From NCBI GenBank assembly GCA_935421135.1, contig OW285189.1, forward strand, positions 20,524,298-20,588,297: a stretch of DNA of 64,000 bases, in the 5' to 3' direction. Below are positions 1 through 13,694 of the stretch, piece after piece; positions within the stretch are counted from its first letter, which is position 1; every line of letters starts with the position of its first letter. The position numbers were made by a program, and so were the translations under genes. The stretch is from Bugulina stolonifera. Lineage: Eukaryota; Bryozoa; Gymnolaemata; Cheilostomatida; Bugulidae. A model generated the notes under the pieces. It was not told the DNA's origin. It was given only the letters and a program-made list of their open reading frames with translations, and searched no databases.

Positions 1-159
1 TGGTATAACCAGTACTAAGCACTTTAGTGATCGAAATGTGATATAGTAGCATCTCATAACAGCAATTTAGTCACTCAAACAGTATATTGGTATCTTATAC
101 TAAACTAATATTTTACTCTCTAATGGCTACACAATATCAACATGTGCACTAAGACTCAC

Positions 160-2263
160 ATCCCATGCGCATGTCCTTCATTCCATCCAGCCTCCTTCTT
201 CTGCGCTGCAGGTACCAAACTACTGCGATGATTACGATAACCGTGAAAACGGTACCCGCTATTATTGGGGCTACAATCTGTTCCAATGGAATATTTGATG
301 CAGTTGTCTGCTTTGGCTTAGGAGCTGAAATTAAGAGACGAGATTATACTTGAACGTAGCATTGTGATAGGAAAACTTACTATTGTCTATAACTTTTACA
401 CAAGGAGGGGCTACGAACCAAGGCTATCTTTGTACTCACAGCGAGTTGGGGGTGGTGGATCAGCCACTCCACACTGAGCTCTCATCCAGCCTGCATACTG
501 TCCTATATCCGGATTACCCTGCCTTAGAGTGCAAGCTTGCTCTCCAAAGGCATGGATGATGCCATAGTCAACACAAAAACGAGCTTCTAACGAGCCACGG
601 CCACATCCTACGTTTCTGTCAGATATGACATAGTTATGTACACAATTCCTTGCACATCTGTCATCAAGCGCACACTCTGTCCAGTTGGCAGCCGTCACAT
701 CTGCAAATACGAGAAGAGGTACGAGTACAAAGGATGTATATTATGTCATACACATATATGATATGGCTTACACGCAATAGAACTAAAGTACCTACATGTA
801 AAAGGTACTGAAGTACACCAACAAACATTAGTCTATTACTAATAATACCTTCTTAACATGCTTCTTTTACTTCCAACTACTATGAAACCCTCGATGATTA
901 TCCAATAAGCTTACCTTTAACTTTGCTTCCGGTCCTACTACTACATCGTTCGTAGTATAGCTCAGATATTGTATACTCCCCGCAGGTAGTTCTTTGACTC
1001 GGGAGAGCATTAGGCCAATTATGAGTCACACATTCTCCTTTTACAGCAGGCTCAACTTTCTTATTTCTCTCCACCTGGACAGAAAATAGACGTAATATTA
1101 TAATGACATTGATTTGTACACCATACTATAGTATTGAAAGAATGTACAAACACATATCGGTATGTGTAACTAATATCATGGTGCATGCACTACTTGTACA
1201 GCGTATAGGTCATAGTGTGTAGCACATACTATGATATAAACTACAAACATGGTCTTGCACAGTAATGATAAAGGAATGCACATATTTACATGAATTATAG
1301 CCAGTTAAGTCTAGCTACTACAGCTACAGAACTACCATGTCACTTCTCATAGCTGTGACTGTTATTAATTAGTCACCTTTGTACGATGATATAAATGTTA
1401 CGTTTTAACATATTACCATTTTAATGTTACAATATCAATGTAACGAGCACAATATTAATGTTACGTTGCTAATGTTGCTACATCAATGCAGCAGGAGAAC
1501 AAAGCAGAATTTTAATAAATACAATAATGATAACTATTATAAAATAAAAAAACTGTACAGAGCACCACTAAACAACATGGTGCAATGAATCATATGAAAT
1601 TTTGATAATTTTTACTGCTATCAGTTGATTGATAAGTTGACCAATGACCACTTGACCATATAGAGACAAATAATTGTGCTATGTTATAGGAAGAGCCATG
1701 TATGTTGTAGTCTGAGCTTGTGATTACACAGAGTATGTACCAAGTGCATATATACTCACTACTAACTTCCTTTTCTATATTATACATAAAATATGGACTA
1801 GTGACCAACTTGGTTCCTATACTATTTACATCAGTCATGGCCAGTAAGCATGTACATGTAGGAGAGAAGCTTCAAAGTGAAGAGATGTCGCCAAGTTTTA
1901 CATATTTCTTAGAAACTTACGATGAATTATTTAACACTTACCTTTTTGATACAATCTAAACATTCCCGATTGATTTCAGGTAACACTAAAATGGCAGAAA
2001 CAGGATGTTATGTACATGTAGCCTACGAAGGACAAACCAAGTTATTCTATATACATGTAGATACACAGATACATAAGACAGACAGCATCTAACTATATTA
2101 GTATATATACATGTGCATATGGCATATCACATATACTTATTCACACTGCATGAATATGTACTTGTCATGTGAACTACATGTACACGTACATGTACACGTA
2201 CATGTACATGAGGTGGTAGATAATTCTGTAAATAAAACACTCACCTTCAGTTCTCCAACTCAT
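160..2263 (-). CDS. RTK-A: receptor tyrosine kinase paralogue, 5' part only (kinase exons lie beyond the left edge)
   Basis: Exons read on the minus strand are 2263-2245 (short, possible start), 1985-1942, 1074-915, 700-440 and 324-160. They match RTK-B exon for exon: 44, 160 and 165 nt are identical lengths, and the cysteine-domain exon is 261 versus 264 nt. The ectodomain has two cysteine modules, the second beginning TAANWTECALDDRCARNCVH. It is followed by a Pro/Thr linker, a transmembrane helix (VAPIIAGTVFTVIVIIAVVW) and a basic stop-transfer stretch (QRRRRR). The last exon ends in phase 1 at a GTGAGT donor, so the kinase must continue to the left. The first exon is the weak point. MSWRTE aligns with MRWKTQ of RTK-B, but the frame just upstream meets a stop and shows no signal peptide. 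It may use an unseen upstream exon or be decaying. The kinase function is inferred from RTK-B only. Confidence 0.75.
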
Positions 2264-3409
2264 TGTTTTGGATTTCTCACCTCTTGTGGTTCATATAAAA
2301 TAGACAGATATACAGTGTAGCTTTCCTTCCTTTAGACCTGCAATAATGATTATAACTGTATATAACAGCACATTGTTTCTACTCACAAAATTATAATAAG
2401 ACAAATTATTCAGAGCAAAATTGTAAACAAGTGTTTACAGGAAGGAGTTGGTGACAATACTGAATCACTAGACATTTAGTTGAACTCAATTCAACTGTGA
2501 AAAATTTGATCAACCGTAACACATTGACAGTGTAGAAGGATTCTATTAATATAAGCTATTACGCTGCATCCTGGGGATTAGCTATGCTCTATATCTGGGT
2601 GTATGTCCCATGAACGTACATTGTATATCACATATTTATGTAACCACTTACATTATCATTATCAATGGAATAGAAATACATTGATGCAAGCAATTGTGCA
2701 TAGATATATTATTCTCTATGCTGATAATCAAATGGTCCATGATACTAGGCAAGCAATGAATGGATACAAAAGATGTGAAATTATATCATGATTTTATCAT
2801 GGTTAGGTTTGGCCCATACCTAATGGTGGAGTAGACTAGTAACCCAAAGTCAGGCCTCTCTAGTGGTTTAAACTTATGGTATAGAGCACAGTATAAATAA
2901 TTATGCATGTAACAGTCAAACTTGTTTTCAAAGACACCATAGCAACGTAGATGATGTATTAAAAACTGGTGCAGTACTTTTCAATTTACTACAACTACCT
3001 GTAGTGTAATTCACATAGATTTAATAACAGTGCATGTGCACTCTTCTGTAATTAGAACACTAGAAGGTTATTCCAATACTTATTTTGGTAGCTGATGATA
3101 GTATTTTGCTAATCTCTATATTTTTCAACATACCACTAAGTGGGTTCTGATTTTACAGTATTCTATATTCATACGAGGAGTTATGCTCCCCTATTACCTG
3201 AACAGACAATTCCAAACTCAGTTCTCGCAATCTGACTATAAAGCTAAGTTATGTTTTTAATGCAAATGTGACTCAGTAATATAATCATTAAATAAAATTA
3301 TATGCAGTATGCAGTCACTACACGGACAGGTATTTTGGATTAATACCAAGTAGTCAAGTGCAAGGTTTGAGTTTATTAACATATTAAATTGGCTGTACCC
3401 AGGCCACTA
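2264..3409. other. Spacer between the two RTK genes
   Basis: This stretch separates the possible first exon of RTK-A from the stop of RTK-B. I see AT-rich sequence, no coding exon with splice signals and no recognisable repeat. Just to its left, about 2165-2215, lies a short palindromic run of alternating ACATGT and ACACGT words. Confidence 0.5.
3372..3377 (-). promoter_or_regulatory. Polyadenylation signal of RTK-B
   Basis: AATAAA on the minus strand, about 33 nt past the RTK-B stop codon. It is the first such hexamer downstream. Confidence 0.5.
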
Positions 3410-6400
3410 TCAATAGTATATATCTGGTTCAGAAGTTGGTTCTGGTGTTAACCATATGGGTGAATCCGCATACAGTTGTGAGATCCTGTGTTCTCCAGAT
3501 TGTGAATGCATGTAATATTCTTCAGTGTGGACACTATCTCTGAGCCTACCAGGCTCCACTGTGTAGGAATACTCCTCAGGAGGACCCTGGTTTTTCTCCA
3601 ATTGTTTGATTGTTGATAGTAATGCAGCAAAGGAGGGTCTATTCTCAGGATGAGCACTCCACATTAACCTCATTAGTTCATACCTCGTAACAATAAAAAA
3701 TATGCTGTGTTGAATACTTGTAAAATATGGGGAGCTACATAACTTTTATAGCAAACAATATGATACCGTGTACTATAAAAATATTTCCTCTCTGGAAGCT
3801 GGTGTAAGGTAGAAGTTGACTGGTAACAGGCTTACACTGTGTACATAGTGCACTGGTAATTCCTACACTAGATTGCTTGGGGTAATTGTAATCTACATGT
3901 GAACAAAAAAGTATTAAATTGCGCTACAAATATTTCGGAGCAGACCAAATTGAAAGTATAAATTATTGCGAGGTATGGAATTGCCTTCTCTTAATTGGAA
4001 GAGGCAATTTCTATGGTATAAGAAAACCAAAATGTAAACAATATGAAATAAATGTGTTTATATTACATGTTTGTATAAATCACCTCAAGACTGTAACAAT
4101 CCATGAAACCACTGGTGGTGAACCTTTTTTTATTGAAAACTGCCAGCCCTTCCACATGCTGTGTTACATGTATTTCCCCCAGTATACATCATGTATATTC
4201 CATAGGGAAGACAATTCTAAGGTTTGAGGTAATAGTATATACCATAGTTGATACTCACAGTTGCTGATTCAGCTTGTCTGGTTTAGACAGTCTATATCCA
4301 GTTTCTAGACAATCTTGTAGGACGGAAAGGTTCCCTATAGCTGCATATGGTGAACTACCGTCTGTATACAACTCCCATATAGTTACTCCAAATGACCACT
4401 GTAGCACATATAACTACATGTAGAATTAACTAATAATATTATATACCTATTGTGTGAGCATGTGAGTATAGATATATGTCAGCCAGCCAATTAGGAACTT
4501 TTATTTAATTTACTTGGATGAAAGATATAACAACAGATTTTCATGTATTCTTACTGGCATATTTACATGACTGTGGAAGAAGCAAACATGATAGCCATGG
4601 TAAAGTGTACAGCTATGCTACAATGTAACTATTACAGCATATGAATTATAACTGTTTTCTTACCACATCAGACTTGTGTGTGAAGGACCCTTGTTTAATA
4701 CATTCTGGTGCAAGCCATTTCCATGGTAGCCTTTTTTCTGTAACATCTGAACATTCATATATTCTGGTTTCATAAACGTCTCTAGTCAATCCAAAGTCAC
4801 TAACTTTGACTATATAGAGATCACTCACTCTGCAATAAATAAAAATGACAAGTAAATAAATAAGTAAGTGGCATATAAAAAACTTTATAGGGTAGAACAA
4901 TGGTGGACCATTCCTTAGCATAGTGAGGCGTGGTGCATAGCAATGTACAAGTATATGCTGACAAAGAACTGTATAGCATGTAGATAACATAACATACATG
5001 CAGTAAGTTATTATCATCATAGGCAATAGACCATAACTTGAAGTCGTCCTCTCTCAGTTTATTTTCTAAGAAAACCACTTTGCTATAAAAGTCAATAGCT
5101 TTGTGAGTTCATATTAATTAATTTCTTCTCTCTATATAATATGCAACGTCAGCAACGAAATCACAACAAACATTTTCCTTCGTTCATCAGCTGTGGATGT
5201 TAATAGATTCAGATTCCACTATTATATTGTACAGGTGTGGAGAATTATATCTCATACTTACAAACAGTTTCTTAGTGCTATATCTCTGTGTACAAACTTC
5301 AATCTCTCCAGATAATCCAGTCCTGCTGCTATTTGGGCTACAAAGTTCATCAGATCAGTAGGTGAAAACCTCTACAAATTAAAAATACATAGGAATAATT
5401 TATACATGCACCATATTATGTGTATGTGCATATTCAGAATGTTATATTACTGTATATGTGCCATATTAATAAAAATAGGTGTAGCCTATAGACATGTGCC
5501 ATATTTGTGTAAATGTGTCATAATATGTGTATCATATCAGCATACAGTTGTGTGTGTAGACATGTTGTGTCACCTGTCATGTAGACTATAAATTATCTAA
5601 GAGGAATTTACTTACTTTAATTCATGTGATATGAGCTTGGATGCCCCAGAAACTTTACACACATACAGTAGGAATGGTAGTAACTAGTGAGATGCTTTCT
5701 TACTAGCCTATGGGTTGCCTCTGCAGGTGTGGAAGATGAAAATTTGAGTTTTTTAAATAATAATCATTACTCTGCATCTTAAAAATATTTCAAGTTGACA
5801 ACAAATATTGATATTTGGATCAGTTGTTAAGGCATTTGCAATAGCCTAGAATTGTAGAATTATACATAGCTTCAGGTCCCAACTTTTATCATAATATGGG
5901 TGGGTGCCGCAGTGGGTTGCATAGTACCACCTCTAAATGAATATAAAATTCTAGGAAAAGGAGATGAAACAGCAATAACAACATTGATTAATCACTTGTC
6001 AATGTGCTGGCAGATGGAAACAAATATTTTTGATAGAAGTGCAGTTACACCTTATGGTTATACTGATATATAAACTCCATATTGATAGGTTGTAACATGG
6101 TAGCTACGAAATATTCCATCATTAATTTCTGTAAATATTGCAATAAAACCAGGAATAAGGAACCAAGACAATGTATAATAATATAACTGATTGTAGGACA
6201 TTCATCACATGTTTCCACTGTGTCAAGTCTATCCATGGTTTAATGAAGTTACCAATAGTACTGCAAAGTGAGTACATATGCACGGAGTGCGGCCATCATT
6301 CAATATGTATGTGTATGTGTATAACTGGGTAGTCACAGTAAATCGTTATTATGAGATTATGCGTACGTAGGTATGCATGTACACCACGTCCTGTACACTT

Positions 6401-9400
6401 GTAGAGTGGAAATCGTATTCACAAGTAAGGCAAATATTATATAAACTTACGAGTTCTGATTTCTTGACGAGATCTAGAAGACTACCTTTACCCATATATG
6501 GGCAGACAACTACCGGAGGTTCACTGCTCTCCCATATAACACCGATGAGATTGAGTACATTGATATGATCAAACTGACTCATAATGTAGGCTTCCCTCAG
6601 TAAACTCTTTACTTCTTCTTCATATCTCTCTGAGTTCTGATTCCTTATAATCTTAACTGCAGTCAGTATGTGATGAGTACGTTCTGCATTGGTGAAGTAT
6701 TTAGCCTTTCTAATCACTCCAAACTGACCTAAAACAATATGACTAAAACATGGAATGTACAGGTGTAGCTATAGCATTGAGATAAACATATTTGTTTGTA
6801 TACTTTTACTTGGGTAACTACTAAATATGTAAGAATGGTTCCTCATAGCAAAGCTACCCTCATAAACCACACTTTAAAATGCACCACATTATGCTTGTAT
6901 TATATGAGTGCTCATAAGTCATAACCCCATGTACCCTTACATATACATGTATATATATATATATATGGTTTGACTGAATCACTAGCCACTAACCTACTAT
7001 TATTAGTCTGTTGTCATCCACCATAACCACAATATCAGAATTAACTACATGTAGAGCTCATGTAGTTTTGTAATTTCAAGCTAAAGTGTAAAGTATTCAC
7101 ACCCAATATAATATGATTATCCAGAGATCCATTATTTTAATACAAATGTAGTATTACATGCTACATGACGAGAACTTAACCATTGTAGACATAGTCGCAT
7201 TGTTTGAAACCTTGTATGTAGGTATACGTACCTCTACCAACCTCCTCCAGCACATCCATATTCTCTAAAGACACTCTCCGTTCTCTCACCATGTCCTGTA
7301 TTTCTGCTGAACACTGATCTAAATCAAATGCTTGTAGGAAGCGGTTGGTCCCAAGTTGATGACCTTCAGACTGCTGATCGTCGAAGTCAAGGTCATAATT
7401 GTTTACACCTTGTGCTAACAAAAGAAATAATACAAATGTACATACATGTACATGGGTGTTGCAAGGTTGTGTCTACAGGCTGTCTTTGAGCATTACCCTA
7501 TAATCCAAGTAAACTGACTAACAAACAAATACACTCAAACCCAAAAGTCAATGCACCAACTTCAGCACCAGTTGAGGAGATTTTTACTCCCTTGCTACAC
7601 GCACAGCCAGAATATGAAAACAAAACTATAATATACAAATGATTCATTTCTGATAAAAGCATCGCATACATGTACACTCATCCATAAAAATCTATAATTA
7701 TACAAAATTTGTAAAAGTACAAATTGGAACTTGTAATAACTTGCACTAGAACCATACTTGCCAAGTAACCTGGGTAAAAAATCTGGACACATGCGCGGAC
7801 CAGAGGGAGGACGGGTGACATGGCCGCAGGCCATGCCAGCCCGCGTAGCGGGCTACCAGAAAGGGTGCGGGAGGGGTAGAGGAGCACATCCCACATTCGA
7901 AATATTTTTTGTGAGCCACTAAAATGACAGTAGTTAGTGTAACTTCACTTGTATTTGTATGCTGCTCTAGTGATCAAAAATATGTTCATATTACATGCAT
8001 ATTGGAATGGTTTTAAAATGGTGAAAAGAATTAGAATAGGAATGAAATTGCAAAGAGTGCTTCAGGTTGGATTATCTAAAGAAGACCTATAAAACTTGCT
8101 ACAACATAAAAATTTATTAGAAACCAAATTTTGGTTTCATTTTATTAAATTATAAACATATAAATAGCTTTATTTATGAAAACACTGAATTATAATATTA
8201 ATAATTCAGTATTTTCATAAGTTAAAGTAGTACAAGATTCAAAATATAGGTATTTTAGTTAGTAAGTTCATATTTTGGGTTTCAAAATGATATGCAACTT
8301 GACTTGGTTGAACATGTACAAATGGCTGTATTTGAACCCCAAAAATCGTTGAAATATAGTGATTTTGTAAAAGCTCAGGAAATTTTGCCTGGAATTTCCA
8401 ACTATTCATTGATGTCACTTGTCTGTTCAATATGAAAGAGCATTCACATAGTTGAACAAAGAAACAAAGACAACCAATGAGAGAGTGTTAGTTATAAATA
8501 GGTCAATTGTTACCATTGTTACTGTAGGAATAATGCTGTTTACAATATTATAGTTTAGTTTATTGTACTAGTGCACATGACTAGTTGACCTATTAAAACC
8601 AATTGTAAGCAAGCCCATGTTCATTGACAAATTTCAGCAAATCATTGGGACAAAAGTAGAATCCCCTTCACACATTAGTAGTTGAAGAATTAAGCTATGT
8701 ACATGTTGCATGAATACTAAATATAGACCGGTGATTCATAGTAATTTGCATTAGAACAATCAGTGTTTGCGCGGCTCATAGAACTAGTAGTCAACGTGCC
8801 GCTTCAAGTGACGTCACTTATTCACCTATTGTTGAATAGCTGAGCATTTTTGGCAATATATAAACTTTACAGTCTGATTACACTGAAGTAAATAAAGTAA
8901 ATATAGTCAATTTGCATATCATCTTGAAGCTAAAAGTGTTACCTAACTGACTAGAATGGTCAAATCCTCAAAAATTGAATACTTTAAGTTTATTATAATT
9001 ATTATTATATTAAAAATTATAATCATAATGTAAGCCTGTCTTTTGAACTTCAGAATCATTGAGAATAAACAAATCTTCTAAGCTTTTAAGTGACGTGACA
9101 GCTTTTAGACAACAGCTTTGATATGCTTCCGGGTCAGCGTGTGCCTGGCTATGTCATTGGTACCACCATCAGTAATACTAGAAGGTGCAGAAGGCATAAT
9201 TATAATATAAATATTGATATTAAAAACCTAATTTACATTTAGAAATAAAATAAATAAATTTGACCCATTGATTTTAATTTTGAAAGTTGTCGAGTCTTTT
9301 GCTTGTCTGTACTGTGAGAATTGTTTGGCTTAACAGCTAAATTAACATCCAATTAATAGACTAATAATGGAAACATTATTTGTACAAGCAAATAATTATA

Positions 9401-12400
9401 ATAATATCAATGAGTGAATTTTCATTTGCGCGGTGGTTGTCATTGACATTAGAGCGTTTATATAAAATAGCTATCCACTGTTGGGGAGGCTTTAGTACAC
9501 TGCCAATATAGCTCAGGAATTAGTCAGAGTTTGGGCTATCACTAGTGGCAATTGGCATAGACACGACAGTCAGTAGACATCGAACTACTTTAAAAATAAA
9601 CGGTGTGTAGCATTGTATTTAGCAAAATTCCCCAGGATTTGCGGCGCTCAACCTTTTTTCAGCCCATGTTTTGGAAAATCTAAAGAAATTAATAAATAAT
9701 TTTTTTGGAGCAGTAATTTCCTAATTCCCGGGGTATAAATCAGGACATTGGGACAGTGTAGGGACAATTTTCAAATCCCGGGGGTGTCCCGAGAAACCCG
9801 GGACACTTGGCAAGTATGACTAGAACTGGTTGACACAGGAATTGTGAATGACTATCCACATGCACAAATATAGGTGAACCTCTACACTTACATCTCATAC
9901 GCAGGTCTTTCACAGCTTTCAGTCTTCCCTTCCGGAGTTTTATGTACCAAGCTACTACTATTATTACAATGACTACAAGAATTGGTCCGGCTATAATGGG
10001 AACCAATACTTCTTCCCCCAGGCCAGTTGATTCAGTGGTTGATGGCTGTTCAGATACTAAAATAACAGAGTGTATAATAGTGCGTATGAGTAATATACCA
10101 TAATTATCCTAAATATATTACAATGTTATTTCAGTGGCTGTAAGAACAATATTTTTTTCATATATGCCAAGTTTCACATACCATAACATAACACTAAAAC
10201 AAGATGTAATTGGTACTACAACTAAGTATCAACATTGCTAAAAATTTACATGAATTGAGAACAACAATATACAATACTAACTACTAGTAGGTGGCAGTGG
10301 GTCATGCACACCACACTCTCTTTTCATCCGACTGGCATACTCCTCTATTTGAGAGTGACCATCTCGTCTAAGTGAACACGCTTGTGGTTCAAATGCATGG
10401 ATGATTCCATAGTCGACGCAAAGTCGCTCTTCAGTTGTGCCCCGTCCACAATCAGTACTTCTATCACGTGTCACATAGTTATGTACACAATCCCGTGCAC
10501 ATGTGTCATTAAGTGCACATGTTGTCCAGTTGGCAGCTGTAATCTCTAAAAAGTACAAGTATGTCAGTTGGGAAAAAATTACATATATTATTGAGTACAG
10601 TATGTTGTCCCACTTTTCAATCTTGACCTAAAGGATAGTTTTTATAAAGCATGTCACGGATATGAAAGAGAATCCACTTTTGTGACCACATGAACATGTG
10701 AAAGACCCAATGGTCAGCTGATCATGTGATCATATAGACTAGATGCAAAGCTTGTTACATTTTCTGCTATAATTTAGTTAGAGGTCGTTGTGGCCAATTG
10801 GGCAGTCATTATACATGTATACCTACTTTTAAGATTAAAGCCTATATCATTGCTGCAGTCTTCATAGTAAAGTTCTGTTATTCCATAGTCCCCACAGACA
10901 GTTTTTTCACGAGGATGAGCATTTGCCCAATCATGAGTCACACATTCTTCCTCATTACCAGAATCCTTTTTCTTATTTCTTTCTACCTTAAAATAACATA
11001 TGAAATATGACAACTGCTGCTGGGTGATACGGAAGACATCTTGTTCCTTCGAACATTAGTGTAAGCTTGTATTGCATGACTGTGCAATGGCTAAACCACA
11101 CAGTTGCAGCTCTTGACACCAGAACTTGTGCTTGTGTGTACTAGCTATTACTCACAATATATGTACTTAGCAATACGTTGGTACTGGTTCACTGCGAATG
11201 TTTTCGGTATAGCTCTAGAGTTTTACAGTATGGTCAGCGAGTGACATTGTGTAATGTGCTAGTACTATGATGAGTAATTACTATTTCATTTCAATTCAAA
11301 CATGTCTGCTTGTAGTGTAGACTTATGCTCAATGCGGCCTCCAGAGAGGCAAGAGTTACAGATCCAGAGGAATCTGCAATCAAATGACGTGCTGTAACCA
11401 CAGTTCTGCTAGGAAACATCACATTCATCCTAGATAGGAGCTACTAGTAACTTACCTTTCCTATACAGTCCAGACAATCATCATTAATTAAAGGCAGCAC
11501 TAAAATTATATAGAAATAGAGATTATACTACAACATAGTACATCATGTATACCCACTGCTATTTAACAGACAGAACTGTAATGTGTAACTTGTAACACAA
11601 GTACACTTACAGATATATACTGTACTTAGCAATTTTACTTCCCGCTATAAATCCCAGGTAAGAAAGCAGTGATCTAAAGAGATCTGTACTTTTTCTAATT
11701 TTGAGGTGGAGAAGGCACTTCACCAATGTAGCACAGGAGCATTATATGGTTGGATGCCCTTCCTAACACCACCAATGACCCTCATGGGAATTGAACCTAG
11801 AACTCCTACATGGCAGTCTAGAGCCCTTACCACTAGGCCATGGCTGCTCCCTATACTGTGAATGTACTCTTACAGATATACATTCATGTATATAAGGTTT
11901 GCATTTGACAATACGGCAGAGCTAAGTATGTGGAGAGTGAGTAGAGTAGACATAGAGAGGGAGTACACAGCAAGAACACCTACACAGTACACGATGGGTT
12001 CACCACCTAAATCCTAGCAGAACATTCAATACCAAAGTTTAGAATTTACAATGGGTATGTGCATGTACATGTGTATTACACTGTACATGCATGTATGTAC
12101 GCATGTATGTATGTACGCATGTATGTATGTACGCATGTATGTATGTACGCATGTATGCATGTACGCATGTATGCATGTACGCATGTATGCATGTACGCAT
12201 GTATGTATGTACGCATGTATGCATGTACGTATGTATGTCTATGTACATTTAATACTGGGCCTACAGCATATGCATTCGCTGTATATACATGCACATGAAA
12301 CCTAAAGTACTATCATGTAGTTTACAGTACACATTATCTAAAAGTGTGAGTAGAAATATGTTGTACTTACACTGAGTCTTCCACCTCATGTCTAAGCCTC

Positions 12401-12491
12401 CCCCCAGCATGAGTGCTACTCCAGTTATACTTTCTGTCTCAAGGAATAATATAATGGGAAGCATGGAAGAGCAGAGGATGCCTTGAAGCAT
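3410..12491 (-). CDS. RTK-B: single-pass receptor tyrosine kinase with two-module cysteine ectodomain, complete
   Basis: Eleven exons on the minus strand: 12491-12371, 11499-11456, 10986-10827, 10545-10282, 10056-9892, 7414-7232, 6728-6451, 5371-5262, 4829-4664, 4398-4259 and 3683-3410. They total 1905 nt (634 aa) with consistent phases. Residues 1-20 are hydrophobic (signal peptide). Residues 41-196 hold two related cysteine modules, each with a C-x-DYGI core (CGDYGI and CVDYGI). TM is about 213-235. The kinase runs about 305-575: P-loop GRGQFG 311-316, AVK lysine K338, HRDIALRN with D435, DFG at D453, activation-loop Y461 and Y466, APE at 482-484. All catalytic residues are present, so it should be active. 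The tail to 634 carries several tyrosines (EEYSY, EEYY, DIYY) as possible SH2 docking sites. The ectodomain matches no family I know. The intron between TM and kinase exons holds a 2.07-kb transposon. Confidence 0.9.
7753..9818. mobile_element. Non-autonomous TIR DNA transposon, 2.07 kb, with 8-bp target duplication
   Basis: The ends are CATACTTGCCAAGT and its inverted copy ACTTGGCAAGTATG, followed inward by GGGT/CCCGGG-rich sequence. It is flanked by a perfect direct repeat ACTAGAAC (7745-7752 and 9819-9826). There is no transposase-like reading frame, so it is non-autonomous. It sits wholly inside the RTK-B intron between the membrane exon and the juxtamembrane exon. An 8-bp duplication fits hAT or P-type elements, but the termini do not settle the superfamily. 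Confidence 0.85.
8176..8218. repeat. Hairpin inside the transposon
   Basis: Arms ATGAAAACACTGAATTA (8176-8192) and its near-perfect inverse (8202-8218, one mismatch) enclose an AT loop. It lies in the interior of the 7753-9818 element. Confidence 0.7.
11700..11850 (-). mobile_element. tRNA-derived SINE
   Basis: Read on the minus strand from about 11850, a tRNA-like head carries an A-box-like GGCCTAGTGGTAAGGGC and a B-box-like GGTTCAATTCC at tRNA spacing. A non-tRNA body follows, including GGAAGGGCATCCAACC, and ends near an A-rich stretch. This is the layout of a Pol III SINE. It lies in the RTK-B intron between exons 1 and 2. No clear target duplication was seen. Confidence 0.65.
12073..12240. 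repeat. Minisatellite, about 16-bp unit
   Basis: About ten head-to-tail copies of ACGCATGTATGTATGT with a GCATGT variant, in the RTK-B intron 1. All six frames look open here only because the unit lacks stops. Confidence 0.9.
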
Positions 12492-13694
12492 CTAGTAATG
12501 ATATGCATTTGATACAACAATGCGAATGTACAACAGTTGGAACTACAGCAGTCACCAGAAAGTGCAGGAAGACGTGTCTATTCTAATGCAGGGTACATGC
12601 ATATTGCATATACTAGTCTATATATATACAGTACAAGTAAACTGGTATAGACGGAGAGAGCAGCTACAAGGCAAGTGCTGAACTTGTACTGTGGTATACT
12701 TTGTCAAGCATGACACAGAGGCAAGTGACACACTACTACACTGACATATGCAATTAGGTGTCTCATATAAGGAGTGTTTTCCTCATACACAATCTGATAG
12801 TTACAGTTACAGTCATATGTACAAGGGAAAAGGGTAAAAAGCATTAGAAAGTTAACTTTTATAATGTCACTGTGATTAGTCACAGCAACTGTACTCATCT
12901 CACACACTGTACTGTAAAAACATACAATACATAATACATTATATTAATACATGTACGTGTACATTATATACACTATACACTTATACTGTATAATAACATA
13001 ATTACATGTATGTAATTTCTTTATAATACCAAGTTATGACAATGTAGCAGCTGGGTGTTGTGGACTACGACACTGTGTTAGTGAGGTTAGAGCACCACGA
13101 GTACAGACCCCAGAATGTCGGTTAGTTTCCTAGTCAGTACTCAGTATGATCAACATTGGGGTATTCAAATTCAAACTATGAACGACTGCTGAACATGAAC
13201 AGATAACTCCCAAACTACTGTTGCCCATCTTTCGAATGCTTTGACCTTCAGCACAGAACTAAAAACTTTACAAAACAAGTATAAAGACATACTGATCAGT
13301 GTATATACAATGTACTATTATGATAGCGGTGTTAAGATATGAACTGCAACTAAATAATTTCGATAGCCATGAAGGAAATGTAATACCAGATATGTTGGGG
13401 AGTTGGCTCCTCCTTTTCCTATTGATTCAAACGTGATGAAGCTTTATCAACATGTACACATAGTCTAGCCAAAATCAATCACACAATACAGAATAATTAG
13501 AGCATCTATTTATGTCGTTATTAGTGATACATTGCGGTCAAAGCATGACAACTCCAGTGAATTTGTTCCTTTATATTCATGATATGGTTAGCTAGTTGTG
13601 TCATATCAAAGCCAATAGAGAAATTCACTTACTGCAAAGGTTGCATAAAACAAATCTAGCCTGTTTCCGAAAATGAATAGTTTGAATTATACAT

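Noticed and set aside
12039..12305. Four overlapping Met/Cys/Tyr/His-rich frames on both strands
   Set aside because: Reading of a 16-bp minisatellite.
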